Assembly: GCA_002449845.1 (NCBI GenBank) | Contig: DJXW01000017.1 | Coordinates: 72,659 to 136,658 of the forward strand | Origin: Prevotella sp. UBA6994 | GTDB lineage: Bacteria > Bacteroidota > Bacteroidia > Bacteroidales > Bacteroidaceae | Reading direction: 5' to 3' | Length of the DNA stretch: 64,000 bases | Part shown: in pieces, positions 28,701-37,781 of the stretch | Layout of the letters: each line of letters opens with the position of its first letter | Numbering within the stretch: position 1 is the first letter of the stretch | Translations under genes and position numbers: made by a program | Notes under the pieces: generated by a model | Seen by the model: the letters and a program-made list of their open reading frames with translations, nothing else | Databases searched by the model: none | Told to the model about the DNA's origin: nothing

Positions 28701-29067
28701 GTACTCTAACAACAACCAGAGCCGTGCTGTCAATTGGCGTTGGCGTGTGGAAGGCGACATGACCGAAATACCACGAGCCCTTTACCAAACGGGTTACAAC
28801 TGGCTGGGTTCTGACAGATTCGTGGAAGACGGTTCGTTCATCCGCTTGAACTATTCTCAATTGAGCTACTCCCTCGACCCAAAGATTATCAAGAAGTGGG
28901 GATTCTCTCAACTTAGTTTCTACATTTCCGCCAACAACCTCTTCTGTCTCACCAAATATTCTGGTGCCGACCCTGAAGTGGGTTACGGTAGTATGGGTAT
29001 TGTGTACGATGAAGCCAAGACCCCACGCGCCAAGTCGTTCACAGCAGGTATTACCATTCAATTCTAA
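25735..29067 (+). CDS. SusC-like TonB-dependent outer-membrane transporter (first pair)
   Basis: A 1,110-residue beta-barrel importer of oligosaccharides. Signal peptide to about residue 40 (ends CYAQ). A carboxypeptidase-D-regulatory-like domain (about 45-125: ITGTVTDDFGPIMMANV ... ISYVGYKN) precedes the plug (about 150-280) with RIAGLDIVANSGNLGSGTSM, LRGVSSINGSNEPLIVVDG and ISVLKDAAATAIWGSQGSNG, which are SusC hallmarks. The barrel fills the rest and ends in an aromatic residue (TAGITIQF), as outer-membrane barrels do. It would act with the SusD lipoprotein encoded 13 bases downstream. The N-terminal segment GDWSGKLWMIAFCLQLFAFQ is echoed in the second SusC of the operon, which suggests an old duplication. 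Confidence 0.95.
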   Translation: MDTSIKDYLQRGDWSGKLWMIAFCLQLFAFQFQYSTCYAQEAGDIITGTVTDDFGPIMMANVVELDASNRIVASTQTDINGNFSFKVKNPKDKLRISYVGYKNATFPINKMSYNVVLQSATQIGEVTVVAKQRTQGSGLSIPVDEISTARQSIDMKEFEGLSFTTVDEALQGRIAGLDIVANSGNLGSGTSMRLRGVSSINGSNEPLIVVDGNVWETNTNDFDFSSANEEKFAQLLNVNPEDIESISVLKDAAATAIWGSQGSNGVIEIKTKRGTRGKTRVTYSFRLTGTYQPTGYQMLNGDEYTMLLKEEYFNPSLSDAASNIPELNYNPSFPEYEMYNNNTDWLKEVKKVGWRQNHYLALSGGGERAHFRIGAGYDHETGSIIKQQLDRFTSRVNLDYFVSDRIKIETNISLTYTKNQKNNGDLLAIGYVRMPNLSVYEQDKNGNDLGDYYSMLPTVSSQLRDQLNDKNPVALAHLAKNYETSYNIEPEFKLRYDLLGVEENKTRLNYEGKVVFNIFNRYEDQFMPLALSTRGWNDTNGKQSNRTTANSNKSLGVTTTHTITFTPAFRNKNHVLTMMLRGQLTTGESSSQSTSSWGLPGNIESAAAEGIIDGMNTGSGQWRSIYFTYSAHYAYKGRYMADFSVRRDGTTKFGNDQRWGNFPALSLRWNINKEPWFQKALPWVSMLSIRPGWGIVGKQPGSEYLYFSKYGNGAGYLNQGSIRPQNIQLSNLKWEQKETYNIGTDFGFFNDRITGNVEFYWQYTTDLLMANRGIPTSSGYSSFAWQNVGDMRNIGWEFNLNGNRIIRAGKFSLDFNVTFANNKNKITKMEETCLASLNNEFDRQNGSYLSRVELNRALGSIYGFRYKGVYQYSDYTPEEIHGVSGPNAPVVRDENNVVVLDENHMTKPMMFCAGSVNYEFRGGDAIYDDINHDGQINELDIVYLGSSLPKFTGGFGFSLNFGRLTWKNQFNFRYGNKIINRARMRAENMYSNNNQSRAVNWRWRVEGDMTEIPRALYQTGYNWLGSDRFVEDGSFIRLNYSQLSYSLDPKIIKKWGFSQLSFYISANNLFCLTKYSGADPEVGYGSMGIVYDEAKTPRAKSFTAGITIQF

Positions 29068-29079
29068 TTCCATAAACTT

Positions 29080-30807
29080 ATGAATACAACAATCATATAT
29101 ATAAAGGAAGGCAAGAGAAAAAGCACTGTGAGAAGATGGCTCGGTGCAGCAGTCTTGATGCTCCCGTCCTTACTGCTTACTTCCTGTTCCGACTTTCTCG
29201 ACATTCTGCCCATGAACGAGGTGGTACTGGAGAATTACTGGACAGAGAAGGCTGACGTGACAAGCGTGGTGAACAGTTGTTACGAGACATTGGAAAGTCC
29301 CGACTGCCTCACGCGAATGGGCGTTTGGGGTGAGTTGCGTTCCGACAACATGCGATTGGGAGCCAACGTTCCCAACGAAATCAACGAGATCTTGAAGGAG
29401 AACCTTCTTCCCTCCAATCCGTTATGCAACTGGTCTCGTTTCTATGAAGCCATCAACCGTTGCAACACGGTGTGTTACTATGCACCCAAGGTGCAAGCCA
29501 TCGACCCGAACTATACGGAAGAGGAAATGCGAGCCAACATCGCTGAAGCCACGGCCCTTCGTGCCTTGTGCTACTTCTACTTGATTCGCACGTTCCGTGA
29601 TGTTCCTTACACCACTCAACCCAGTATTGACGACTCTCAGCAATACATCATTCCTGCAACACCATTCAACAACGTGTTGGATTCACTCATTACCGACTTG
29701 GAAAAAGTGAAAGGTGATGCGGTACGTCGCTATTTTACAGACGACAGTGCCAACGCTTACCAAAACTCCAGCAAGATTACGAGAATTGCCATCTATGCGT
29801 TGTTGGCTGACCTCTATCTGTGGAAAGGCGAATGGGACAATGCCATCAAGTATTGCGACTTGGTTATCGACTTCAAACGTGCTCAGTATCAGGAGATGAT
29901 TGACCGTGAAGGCAACGTGAATAACATTGCTCTCTTCGGCAACATTCCAATGATTCTGGAAAAGCCTGTCGGAAGTACTGTTTGTGGCAATGCTTACAAT
30001 GAAATCTTTGGTACGGGAAACTCATTTGAGAGTATCTTTGAACTTTACTTCGGTTCTACCCAGTCTCAGCAAAACTCTTGGATTACCAGTTATTACGGCA
30101 ACAACAACAATACGATGGGAAGACTGAGTGCGCCTGATTTCTTGGCTAAGGACGTGTCTATTGGCAATAACAGTATCTTCAAGAAAACAGATGGAAGAAT
30201 CTATGAGTCAACTGAGCTCACAAACTCTCGATACGCCATTACAAAGTTTGCGCGTCGTAGCGTGAGCTACTCCACTCAAAGCGTCAACTCAGACAAGGAT
30301 CTGAACCTTACAGCCAGTCGTCGCTCTGGTGGTGATGCCAATTGGATATTCTATCGTCTGAGCGACATGTTGCTCATCAAGGCAGAGGCTCTTATCCAAA
30401 AAGGCTCAGAGTATTACGCTCCTGCTTTCACGCTCATCAACACCGTCAACAAACGTGCCAACGACGTAACATCAACTACACGTTCCGACACTTTGAAACT
30501 GGCAGATTATTCTGACTCAAAGGCTTCTATGGAAGACTTGCTCATGGCTGAGCGACAGAGAGAGTTCATGTTTGAGGGCAAGCGTTGGTTCGATTTGGTG
30601 CGTCTGGCTCGGCGTGACGGCGACAATGCCCGTCTCATCTCCCTTACTTCCCGTAAGTACATCGAGAACGTGAACGCTATCAAGATCAAGTTGGCTAACC
30701 CCGACATCATCTACTTCCCTTACGCCAAGAGCGAATTGAAAGTGAATCCGCTATTGAAGCAAAATCCCGCATTCGACACGGGAGAAGATTCCGAACTCAC
30801 GAAATAA
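29080..30807 (+). CDS. SusD-like glycan-binding lipoprotein (first pair)
   Basis: A 575-residue outer-membrane lipoprotein that caps the SusC transporter and binds the incoming oligosaccharide. The signal peptide ends LLTSC (lipidated Cys36) followed by SDFLDI, typical of SusD. TPR-like helices occur through the protein (for example ALRALCYFYLIRTFRDVPY and IYALLADLYLWKGEWDNAIKYCDLVI). The RagB/SusD C-terminal part has LLMAERQREFMFEGKRWFDLVRLAR, a family hallmark, and a PYAKSELKVNPLLKQNP-type end. It starts 13 bases after SusC. Confidence 0.95.
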   Translation: MNTTIIYIKEGKRKSTVRRWLGAAVLMLPSLLLTSCSDFLDILPMNEVVLENYWTEKADVTSVVNSCYETLESPDCLTRMGVWGELRSDNMRLGANVPNEINEILKENLLPSNPLCNWSRFYEAINRCNTVCYYAPKVQAIDPNYTEEEMRANIAEATALRALCYFYLIRTFRDVPYTTQPSIDDSQQYIIPATPFNNVLDSLITDLEKVKGDAVRRYFTDDSANAYQNSSKITRIAIYALLADLYLWKGEWDNAIKYCDLVIDFKRAQYQEMIDREGNVNNIALFGNIPMILEKPVGSTVCGNAYNEIFGTGNSFESIFELYFGSTQSQQNSWITSYYGNNNNTMGRLSAPDFLAKDVSIGNNSIFKKTDGRIYESTELTNSRYAITKFARRSVSYSTQSVNSDKDLNLTASRRSGGDANWIFYRLSDMLLIKAEALIQKGSEYYAPAFTLINTVNKRANDVTSTTRSDTLKLADYSDSKASMEDLLMAERQREFMFEGKRWFDLVRLARRDGDNARLISLTSRKYIENVNAIKIKLANPDIIYFPYAKSELKVNPLLKQNPAFDTGEDSELTK

Positions 30808-30858
30808 CACGTTGGAAAGGTTTATCATTTGCTACAGAATTAACATAAACAAAGAAAT

Positions 30859-32829
30859 ATGAATACAAAGAATCTATATAGGAATGAAAAGAAAAGAGGA
30901 ATGTCGCGTATGCTGCTATGGATTGCATGTGTCGTGATTTCATCTTCCTGTTTCATTTCATGCGTTGACAACGACGATGACATTCCCATGAATTACTATT
31001 CGTCGACGAAGGTGACCGCGGCAGGTTTCTTGGTAGAGAATCAAGAACAGTTCAGCGAGTTCATCGGTATCTTGAAACGTACACCATACTTCTCTCTCCT
31101 TTCCACGTATGGTGAGTTTACGCTCTTCGCTCCCAACAACGAGGCTATCGGCAAATACCTCACCAAGATGGGATACAGAAGTATTGATGCCATTCCCGAT
31201 GCCTCATGTGACACGTTGGCTCGTACACATATCATCAAGAAGGGAGCATTCTACACCACCGACATCAGCGAGGGTGCTCTTCCCGAACTGAACATGGACG
31301 ATGCTTACATCGTGCTCTCAAGCGACTCTGACGTACATAACAACAATGCGCTGATTTATTATATCAACAAAAACTCACGTATGATTGAATGGGACGATTC
31401 CGTGACCAACGGCGTAGTTCACGTATTGAATAATGTCATTACGTCAAGTAGCTTGCTCCTGGCTGACAAGATTGCGGAAGACTCTACCCTCACCATCTTC
31501 TCTGAAGCACTGAAGTTGACGGGAATGGCTGACTCATTGGTGAAATACATCGACGAGACCTACAGCTGTAGCGAAGACTCCGTGCATAAGGGAGTAATGG
31601 TAAGATGTACGTCTGGTTCAGCTTTATATACGCGCTCCTTCTGGCCAGAGAAGAGGTATTTCAAGTACACGGCTTTCGTTGAGCCTGACTCGGTTTATCA
31701 TGCAAAGGGAATCAGAAACATGGAGGATTTGAAGGCTTATGCCAAGAAAATCTACGACCAGACCTATCCAGAAGATGCAGGTCTCTATGATGATGACCCA
31801 ACCCATCGCAAGAATCCTCTCAATCGCTTTGTCTCTTACCACCTGTTGCCCCGTATCGGTCAGTACAATAGTTGGGTGATGTCTGGCGACTTGCGCGAAC
31901 ATTGCTGGTACACTTCCATCAGCGACCCAGAGGAGTTTTACGAAACCATGTGCCCCGGTACGATGATGAGATTTGCAGGACCGTCTGCTGGCTTGTTCAT
32001 CAACCGTAAGGGCTTGCAAAACAAATATACCGTTCGTGGTGTGAAGGTGCTCTCTCCTTCTGAGTCGGGTTCAATAGACCAGAATGCACTCAATGGCGTT
32101 TATCACTACTTGGATGATATTCTGGCTTACACCACACAGGTACGTGACGAGGTTTTGAACTGCCGTATTCGTATTGACGCAACAGTATTGAGTCCTGACT
32201 TCATGAACTGCAACGGTCGTGGGCGTTATGGTGAAGACATTCTCACGGGTTTCAAGAACAATTACATCACCGACTGGAAGGTAAGCGACGAGACTTACGT
32301 AGGTGTTCATAGCGACGTGGGTTATTGGAACTCTTACCAAGCCAATGCCGTATGTATCAGTGGTGTGTTCGACGTATCGTTCAAGCTTCTCCCCGTTCCG
32401 TCTGGCACGTATGAGATTCGCTTGGGCTACACGGTAGGCGAAGAGCGTGGTGTGGTTCAAGTGTACCTGAACAATGAGCCTTGCGGCATTCCCGTTGACT
32501 TACGCGTCTATGGTCCCGACCCTGTCATTGGTTGGATTGAAGACACCGACGATGAAGAGGAGAACACCGCCAACGACAAGGCAATGCACAACCGTGGTTA
32601 CATGAAAGGTATGGACAGCTATCGTCCGTGGGATGCTGACAATCCCTTGCGTTCCAACAACTGGAACCTGCGCCGTGTGCTTGCCACGAGATACCTCGAC
32701 TCTGAGAAGACATATTACTTGCGATTCCGCCAGGTACTCGACGATCCCGACCGCTATTGGTCGTTCGACTACATTGAATTATGCCCCAAGAGCATCTATG
32801 GAAGTCCAGAGGGTGAAGACACTCACTAA
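30859..32829 (+). CDS. FAS1-domain lipoprotein with C-terminal jelly-roll-like module
   Basis: A 656-residue lipoprotein; the signal ends FISC (lipidated Cys35) followed by VDNDDD. A first FAS1 unit (about 55-200) has YGEFTLFAPNNEAIGKYL, CDTLARTHIIKKGAFY and GVVHVLNNVI, the classic fasciclin pattern. A second, more divergent unit follows (about 205-435; LNRFVSYHLLP, GVYHYLDDILAY). The last 200 residues read as a beta-sandwich (VSFKLLPVPSGTYEIRLGY, GVVQVYLNNEP, FDYIELCP), resembling a carbohydrate-binding jelly roll. It follows SusD by 51 bases, and the next gene starts 6 bases after its stop. Probable role: surface binding of the polysaccharide before import. The ligand is unknown. Confidence 0.78.
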   Translation: MNTKNLYRNEKKRGMSRMLLWIACVVISSSCFISCVDNDDDIPMNYYSSTKVTAAGFLVENQEQFSEFIGILKRTPYFSLLSTYGEFTLFAPNNEAIGKYLTKMGYRSIDAIPDASCDTLARTHIIKKGAFYTTDISEGALPELNMDDAYIVLSSDSDVHNNNALIYYINKNSRMIEWDDSVTNGVVHVLNNVITSSSLLLADKIAEDSTLTIFSEALKLTGMADSLVKYIDETYSCSEDSVHKGVMVRCTSGSALYTRSFWPEKRYFKYTAFVEPDSVYHAKGIRNMEDLKAYAKKIYDQTYPEDAGLYDDDPTHRKNPLNRFVSYHLLPRIGQYNSWVMSGDLREHCWYTSISDPEEFYETMCPGTMMRFAGPSAGLFINRKGLQNKYTVRGVKVLSPSESGSIDQNALNGVYHYLDDILAYTTQVRDEVLNCRIRIDATVLSPDFMNCNGRGRYGEDILTGFKNNYITDWKVSDETYVGVHSDVGYWNSYQANAVCISGVFDVSFKLLPVPSGTYEIRLGYTVGEERGVVQVYLNNEPCGIPVDLRVYGPDPVIGWIEDTDDEEENTANDKAMHNRGYMKGMDSYRPWDADNPLRSNNWNLRRVLATRYLDSEKTYYLRFRQVLDDPDRYWSFDYIELCPKSIYGSPEGEDTH

Positions 32830-32835
32830 ACATGA

Positions 32836-34518
32836 ATGATTAAAGATACAATTATGAATAAAATAGAATATAATATAAGGAAAGGAAGCATGAAGTGGAT
32901 GGTCAGGTTGGCATTTGCCACATTCTTCATCATCCCTGCGTCATTCCTCGTTTCTTGCGCAGAGTGGGATGACCACTATGAGGGCGACCATTTGGGAACC
33001 GTTGACCAGACGTTGTGGCAACAATTGAAGAGCAACACCCAACTGAGCGACTTCTGTCAGGTGCTTGAACAAACGAAGATATTCCGTATGCACAAGAAAA
33101 CACCCGTGAGCTATGCTGACCTGCTCAATAGCGGACAATCGTTCACCGTGGTGGCTCCCGTCAACGGAACATTTAACAAAGACTCTCTCTTGCAATTGGT
33201 GCAAACGGCACAAGGCGACTCCGTGGTGGAACGGTTTTTCGTACTCAACCACTTGTCGCGTTCTCTCAGTTCCATCGAGCAAGACAGTAAGAAGATGCCT
33301 CTATTGAACAAGAAGCACGTGACGATGGAGAATGGCACTATTGAAGGGGTTAACCTCACATCTTATAACCTCCGTGCCAAGAACGGCATCCTGCATGTGG
33401 CAGCCCGACCATTGCACTACCAGAGAAGCCTTTACGAATCGCTCAGCGACAAGGAAGAACTGAGCAGCATTGGTAAAATCCTGCGCCAGTATGAGGAGGA
33501 TTACTTTGACGCAAACAGTTCCGTGTCGAGTGGAATCATAGAGGGTGTACCCATCTACGTTGACTCCGTAGTGATAGAACGCAACCGTATGTTGCAACAG
33601 ATTGGACTAATCAATGCGGAAGACTCTACGTACTGGATGATTGCTCCTACCACGGCTGGTTGGAATGAGGCTTGGAACGAGGCAAGCAAGTATTTCGTCT
33701 ATGATGCGAAAGTGCTGAAGCGCGACTCGCTCCAACAGCATTGGACTACCCGTGCCTTGCTCGACGATGCGGTATTCAACCTCACCGACCAGCGCACGTT
33801 GACAGACTCATTGGTGTCTGTGCAATATCTCACCTATCGTAACCTCTCCACCAACGGCAAACCCATGTACCACGTATTCCAAAAGCCTTTTGAGCCCGGA
33901 GGAATCTTGTACGGGGCTGAGCGCGAGGAATGTAGCAACGGCGTACTCTTCAAGACTCAGCAATGGCCGTTCACGCCAGAGCAGACTTACCTGCGCGAAC
34001 TATGGAGCGAGGCAGAACAAGCCCAACTCATTACCAGCAATACGGAATGTACGTACAATCCACGTCGTTTGACTTCCAAATTAATTTCCGAAGGTGGCTA
34101 TCTGCAAATCGTACCCCGCACGGCTACATCCAACTGGGAAATGACATTCCGCGTCAATAATACGTTGAGTGGCAAATACGATATCTGCGCCATCATCCTG
34201 CCCAAGAAAATCGCAGACGTGTCTTTAACAGACTCGAAGCCTTGCAAGTTCAAGGCTGTCATCAACTACGTGGATACCTTGGGGACGGCAAAGACGTTTA
34301 ATTGCAACAACAAGCAATTCCAAAGCGATCCCGAACGGATAGACACGATTGTCTTGGCAGAGGCTTTCGAGCTTCCCGTTTGCAACTACAACCAAAACGA
34401 CATCAAGGTAAGCATCAAGTTACAATGCTCTATCTTGGCTCGCGAGACTTCAAGATATTCACGCGAAATGTTATTGGATTGCATTTATCTGCGCCCCAGA
34501 AGAAATATTGAAAACTGA
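32836..34518 (+). CDS. FAS1-domain lipoprotein, paralogue-like of the preceding gene
   Basis: A 560-residue lipoprotein; the signal ends FLVSC (lipidated Cys41, or Cys35 if the Met at 32854 is used). FAS1 pattern in the first half: LSDFCQVLEQTKIFRM, GQSFTVVAPVNGTFNKDSL, VERFFVLNHLSRSL, NGILHVAARPL. A second weaker unit covers about 210-390 and a beta-rich C-terminal domain about 400-555 (WEMTFRVNNTLSGKYDICAI ... LLDCIYLRP), built like the end of the previous protein. It lies 6 bases after that gene and 20 bases before the second SusC. Two such lipoproteins in a row in front of a SusC/SusD pair suggest that they are fixed components of its surface complex. Confidence 0.77.
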   Translation: MIKDTIMNKIEYNIRKGSMKWMVRLAFATFFIIPASFLVSCAEWDDHYEGDHLGTVDQTLWQQLKSNTQLSDFCQVLEQTKIFRMHKKTPVSYADLLNSGQSFTVVAPVNGTFNKDSLLQLVQTAQGDSVVERFFVLNHLSRSLSSIEQDSKKMPLLNKKHVTMENGTIEGVNLTSYNLRAKNGILHVAARPLHYQRSLYESLSDKEELSSIGKILRQYEEDYFDANSSVSSGIIEGVPIYVDSVVIERNRMLQQIGLINAEDSTYWMIAPTTAGWNEAWNEASKYFVYDAKVLKRDSLQQHWTTRALLDDAVFNLTDQRTLTDSLVSVQYLTYRNLSTNGKPMYHVFQKPFEPGGILYGAEREECSNGVLFKTQQWPFTPEQTYLRELWSEAEQAQLITSNTECTYNPRRLTSKLISEGGYLQIVPRTATSNWEMTFRVNNTLSGKYDICAIILPKKIADVSLTDSKPCKFKAVINYVDTLGTAKTFNCNNKQFQSDPERIDTIVLAEAFELPVCNYNQNDIKVSIKLQCSILARETSRYSREMLLDCIYLRPRRNIEN

Positions 34519-34537
34519 TCATTGAAAATTAAAGATT

Positions 34538-37500
34538 ATGAAAAAGATAAAGCAACTATTCCAAGATGCTGATTGGACGGGAAGGTGTTGGTTCATGGCA
34601 CTCTGCTTCCATTTGTCCATCTTCACATTCCAGCCAGTCGTCTTATATGCGCAAGATAACACGAAGACCGTAACGGGAACGGTCACTGATGCCGCTACGG
34701 GAAAGCCATTGGCGGGTGTCATCGTCACCGCTTACGGCGATGCTCGTTACTCTGCCATGACCGACGAGAAGGGACAGTATGAACTGAAAGCACCTGCTTA
34801 CACCCGTTCGGTAACCATGCGCATTGAGGGGTACGACCTCTTGCAGAAAGCCGTAGCAGACAATACCGCAGACGGTCGTCTCTACCATGAGGCATTCTCT
34901 GACAACTACCGTCCCAACACGGTGGCTACCGTGAGTGCAGAGGCAAGTCGTTTCGACAACACCTCTGAGGTGAGCATCGACCCGCTCATCCAGCAACAAC
35001 TGGGCGGTGACCTCCGTTCCACCACACGAAATGGTATTCCGGGTGTGGGAAACGTAATGCTCATTGAAGGCATCAACTCGCTCCACGCCAATGCCCAACC
35101 ACTCATCGTGGTAGATGATTTCATCATGGACATGCAATACTCACGTGAGATGCTACATGATGGCTATTACAACAATATGTTGGCTAACCTCAATGTGAAC
35201 GACATCGAGAGCGTTACGGTGCTCAAGAACGGTACGGCTCTCTATGGAGCGAAAGGTGCCAATGGCGTGGTAGTCATCAAGACGAAGCGAAACAAGAGCA
35301 TGGTAACGAAAATCGACGTGACCATCAACGGCAAATATGAGTTGTTGCCTCGCCTGCCAAAGATGATGGGAGCAGAAGACTATCGTCTCTATGCCACCGA
35401 ACTGCTTGCCGACAAGACGAGTACGTTGGGAAAGATGAAGTTCCTGAACAACGACCCTGGTTATTTCTATTACAAACAATATCATAACCAAACCGATTGG
35501 ACGGATTACATCTACGACAACGCTTTCTCGCAGAACTATGGCATCAACGTACAAGGTGGTGACGACGTAGCCTCCTACAACCTCTCCGTAGGGTACAGTC
35601 GTGCCAACAGCACTTTGAAGAAAAACAACTACTCTCGCTTTAACATGCGACTCAACTCTGACATTGAGGTATTGCGTAATCTCAACGTGCGTTTCGACGC
35701 ATCCTATAGTGACGTTGACCGCAACCTACGCGATGATGGAGCACCAGAGAGTACGCTCTCGGGAGTCATCACGTCACCAGGTTTTATCTCCTTGGCAAAG
35801 GCTCCATTCCTCTCGCCTTACGCTTACGACAAGAGTGGCAAGCTGAGCCATTATCTCACTGGTGCAGACGACTACTTGGAAGGAATGTTCCAAGGTCGCG
35901 GACGCTTGGCTAACCCCTTGGCAATCCTCGAACAGGGTGATGGAAAGAACCGCAACTCTCATGGCAACCGCCTCATCACATTCTCCATCACGCCTAAGTA
36001 CAAGTTGAGCAACAGCCTGACCATCAGCGAGCATTTCACCTTGGGACTGATCAACACCAACGAAAACTATTATCTTCCCATCCAGGGTGTTCCTCCCTTC
36101 GTGGTGGAAGGTCTTGACGAGGGAACCACTCTCGAAAATATCGCGCAGAGCCAGGCAGCCCGACAAACGGCTATCCAGAGCGACACGCGTGTGTCTTGGC
36201 AAAAGCGTTTCAAGGCGCATCTCATCGGATTGAAAGGTGGATTCCGTTTCCTGAGTAGCAACTACAAGCTGACTGCCCAAAGGGGTTACAACACAGGTAA
36301 CGACAAGACTCCCAACATGAGCAGTTCGCTCAGGTTCAAAGACACCAACGGTGCAGACGACAAGACCCGTGAACTGATCTGGTATGCACTTGCCGACTAT
36401 AACTTCTCTGAGCGTTTCTACCTCAATGGCGGGCTCTCCGCACATGCCTCCTCCCGTTTTGGCGACGACACATCGGGGATGAAGTTGGCTGGCGTGGTAT
36501 GGGGATTGTTCCCAAGCATCGAGGGCTCATGGGTCATGACCAACGAGAAATGGCTGTCTGGCGTGAAAGGCATCGACTACCTCCGTCTGAACCTGGGCTT
36601 CGACGTTACGGGAAATGACGACATCGACTATACCGCATCTCGTAGCTACTTCATTGCCAACCGTATGCTCAACAGCAGCGTCAGCGGTCTCACCATCGGA
36701 AACATCGGAAACACCGAACTGCAATGGGAGACCACCAAACGTCTGACGGGTGGATTTGAAGGTAATTTCTTCAACAACAGACTGAACGTGCGTCTGAACC
36801 TTTTCAAGAGCTGGACTTCCAATCTCCTATCCCTCAGACAACTGGCATGGACAAGTGGATTGAAGGAGAACTGGAGCAATGAGGGAAAGTTGGAGAATGC
36901 GGGATTCGACCTGAACGTGAACTTCAAAGTTCTCAATCTCAGGAATTTCCATTGGGAGCTAGGCGCATCAATGGGACATTACAACAATAAGGTAACTGCC
37001 CTACCCGACAACAACCGCTCCTTTGAGACGAATATCTTCGGAGCTTCCATCCTTACCAAGGTAGGCGAACCCGTGGGCGTGTTCTACGGATGGAAGAGCA
37101 ATGGCGTTTACAGCACCTCACAAGAGGCGGGCAACGACCAACATTACATCGTCAAGGACAATGGCGAACGTGCTTACTTCCAAGCTGGCGACATCAGGTT
37201 TGAGGATTTAGACAATAACAAGGAAATCAACGAGAACGACCGTACTATCATCGGTAATCCTAACCCTGATATCTACGGCAACATCTATACCTCTATCAAC
37301 TGGAAGCGGCTCACTCTCTCTGCTGCATTCACCTACTCCTTGGGCAACGATGTCTTCAACTACCAACGCTCGCTGCTCGAAGGTGGCTACCTGTTTGTCA
37401 ACCAGACAACAGCCATGAACGACAGATGGACCACCAGCGGTCAGTGTACCGACATACCCCGTGCCACCTACAACGACCCGATGGGCAATTCAAGGTTTAG

Positions 37501-37753
37501 CGACAGATGGATAGAAGATGGCAGCTACCTGCGCCTCAGCTCCGTGACGCTGAGCTACAACATCCCCATCCAGAGCACGTACATCCACGGTGTTACCCTC
37601 TGGGGAAATGCAGCAAACCTCTTCACCATCACCCGTTACTTGGGTAGCAACCCCGACTGCGCCATGAGCAGCAATATTCTCTCGCAAGGCATCGACAGAG
37701 GTCTGCTCTCTGCTGGGCGTTCCTTCTCATTCGGTGTAAACATTAATCTATAA
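34538..37753 (+). CDS. SusC-like TonB-dependent outer-membrane transporter (second pair)
   Basis: A 1,071-residue SusC homologue. Signal peptide to about residue 39 (ends LYAQ). The carboxypeptidase-regulatory-like domain (VTGTVTDAATGKPLAGVIVTAYG, about 44-120) and a plug (about 130-250) with VMLIEGINSLHANAQPLIVVDD and ESVTVLKNGTALYGAKGANGVVVIKTKR are clear. The barrel ends in SFGVNINL. The plug entry is less canonical than in the first SusC: the usual L-R-G-V segment is replaced. Its N-terminus (DADWTGRCWFMALCFHLSIF) mirrors that of the first SusC. The SusD partner starts 28 bases downstream at the ATG chosen here. It probably imports a different oligosaccharide from the same polymer, which is inference. 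Confidence 0.93.
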   Translation: MKKIKQLFQDADWTGRCWFMALCFHLSIFTFQPVVLYAQDNTKTVTGTVTDAATGKPLAGVIVTAYGDARYSAMTDEKGQYELKAPAYTRSVTMRIEGYDLLQKAVADNTADGRLYHEAFSDNYRPNTVATVSAEASRFDNTSEVSIDPLIQQQLGGDLRSTTRNGIPGVGNVMLIEGINSLHANAQPLIVVDDFIMDMQYSREMLHDGYYNNMLANLNVNDIESVTVLKNGTALYGAKGANGVVVIKTKRNKSMVTKIDVTINGKYELLPRLPKMMGAEDYRLYATELLADKTSTLGKMKFLNNDPGYFYYKQYHNQTDWTDYIYDNAFSQNYGINVQGGDDVASYNLSVGYSRANSTLKKNNYSRFNMRLNSDIEVLRNLNVRFDASYSDVDRNLRDDGAPESTLSGVITSPGFISLAKAPFLSPYAYDKSGKLSHYLTGADDYLEGMFQGRGRLANPLAILEQGDGKNRNSHGNRLITFSITPKYKLSNSLTISEHFTLGLINTNENYYLPIQGVPPFVVEGLDEGTTLENIAQSQAARQTAIQSDTRVSWQKRFKAHLIGLKGGFRFLSSNYKLTAQRGYNTGNDKTPNMSSSLRFKDTNGADDKTRELIWYALADYNFSERFYLNGGLSAHASSRFGDDTSGMKLAGVVWGLFPSIEGSWVMTNEKWLSGVKGIDYLRLNLGFDVTGNDDIDYTASRSYFIANRMLNSSVSGLTIGNIGNTELQWETTKRLTGGFEGNFFNNRLNVRLNLFKSWTSNLLSLRQLAWTSGLKENWSNEGKLENAGFDLNVNFKVLNLRNFHWELGASMGHYNNKVTALPDNNRSFETNIFGASILTKVGEPVGVFYGWKSNGVYSTSQEAGNDQHYIVKDNGERAYFQAGDIRFEDLDNNKEINENDRTIIGNPNPDIYGNIYTSINWKRLTLSAAFTYSLGNDVFNYQRSLLEGGYLFVNQTTAMNDRWTTSGQCTDIPRATYNDPMGNSRFSDRWIEDGSYLRLSSVTLSYNIPIQSTYIHGVTLWGNAANLFTITRYLGSNPDCAMSSNILSQGIDRGLLSAGRSFSFGVNINL

Positions 37754-37781
37754 CCGTATCAAACACTTATTGAACGACAAT

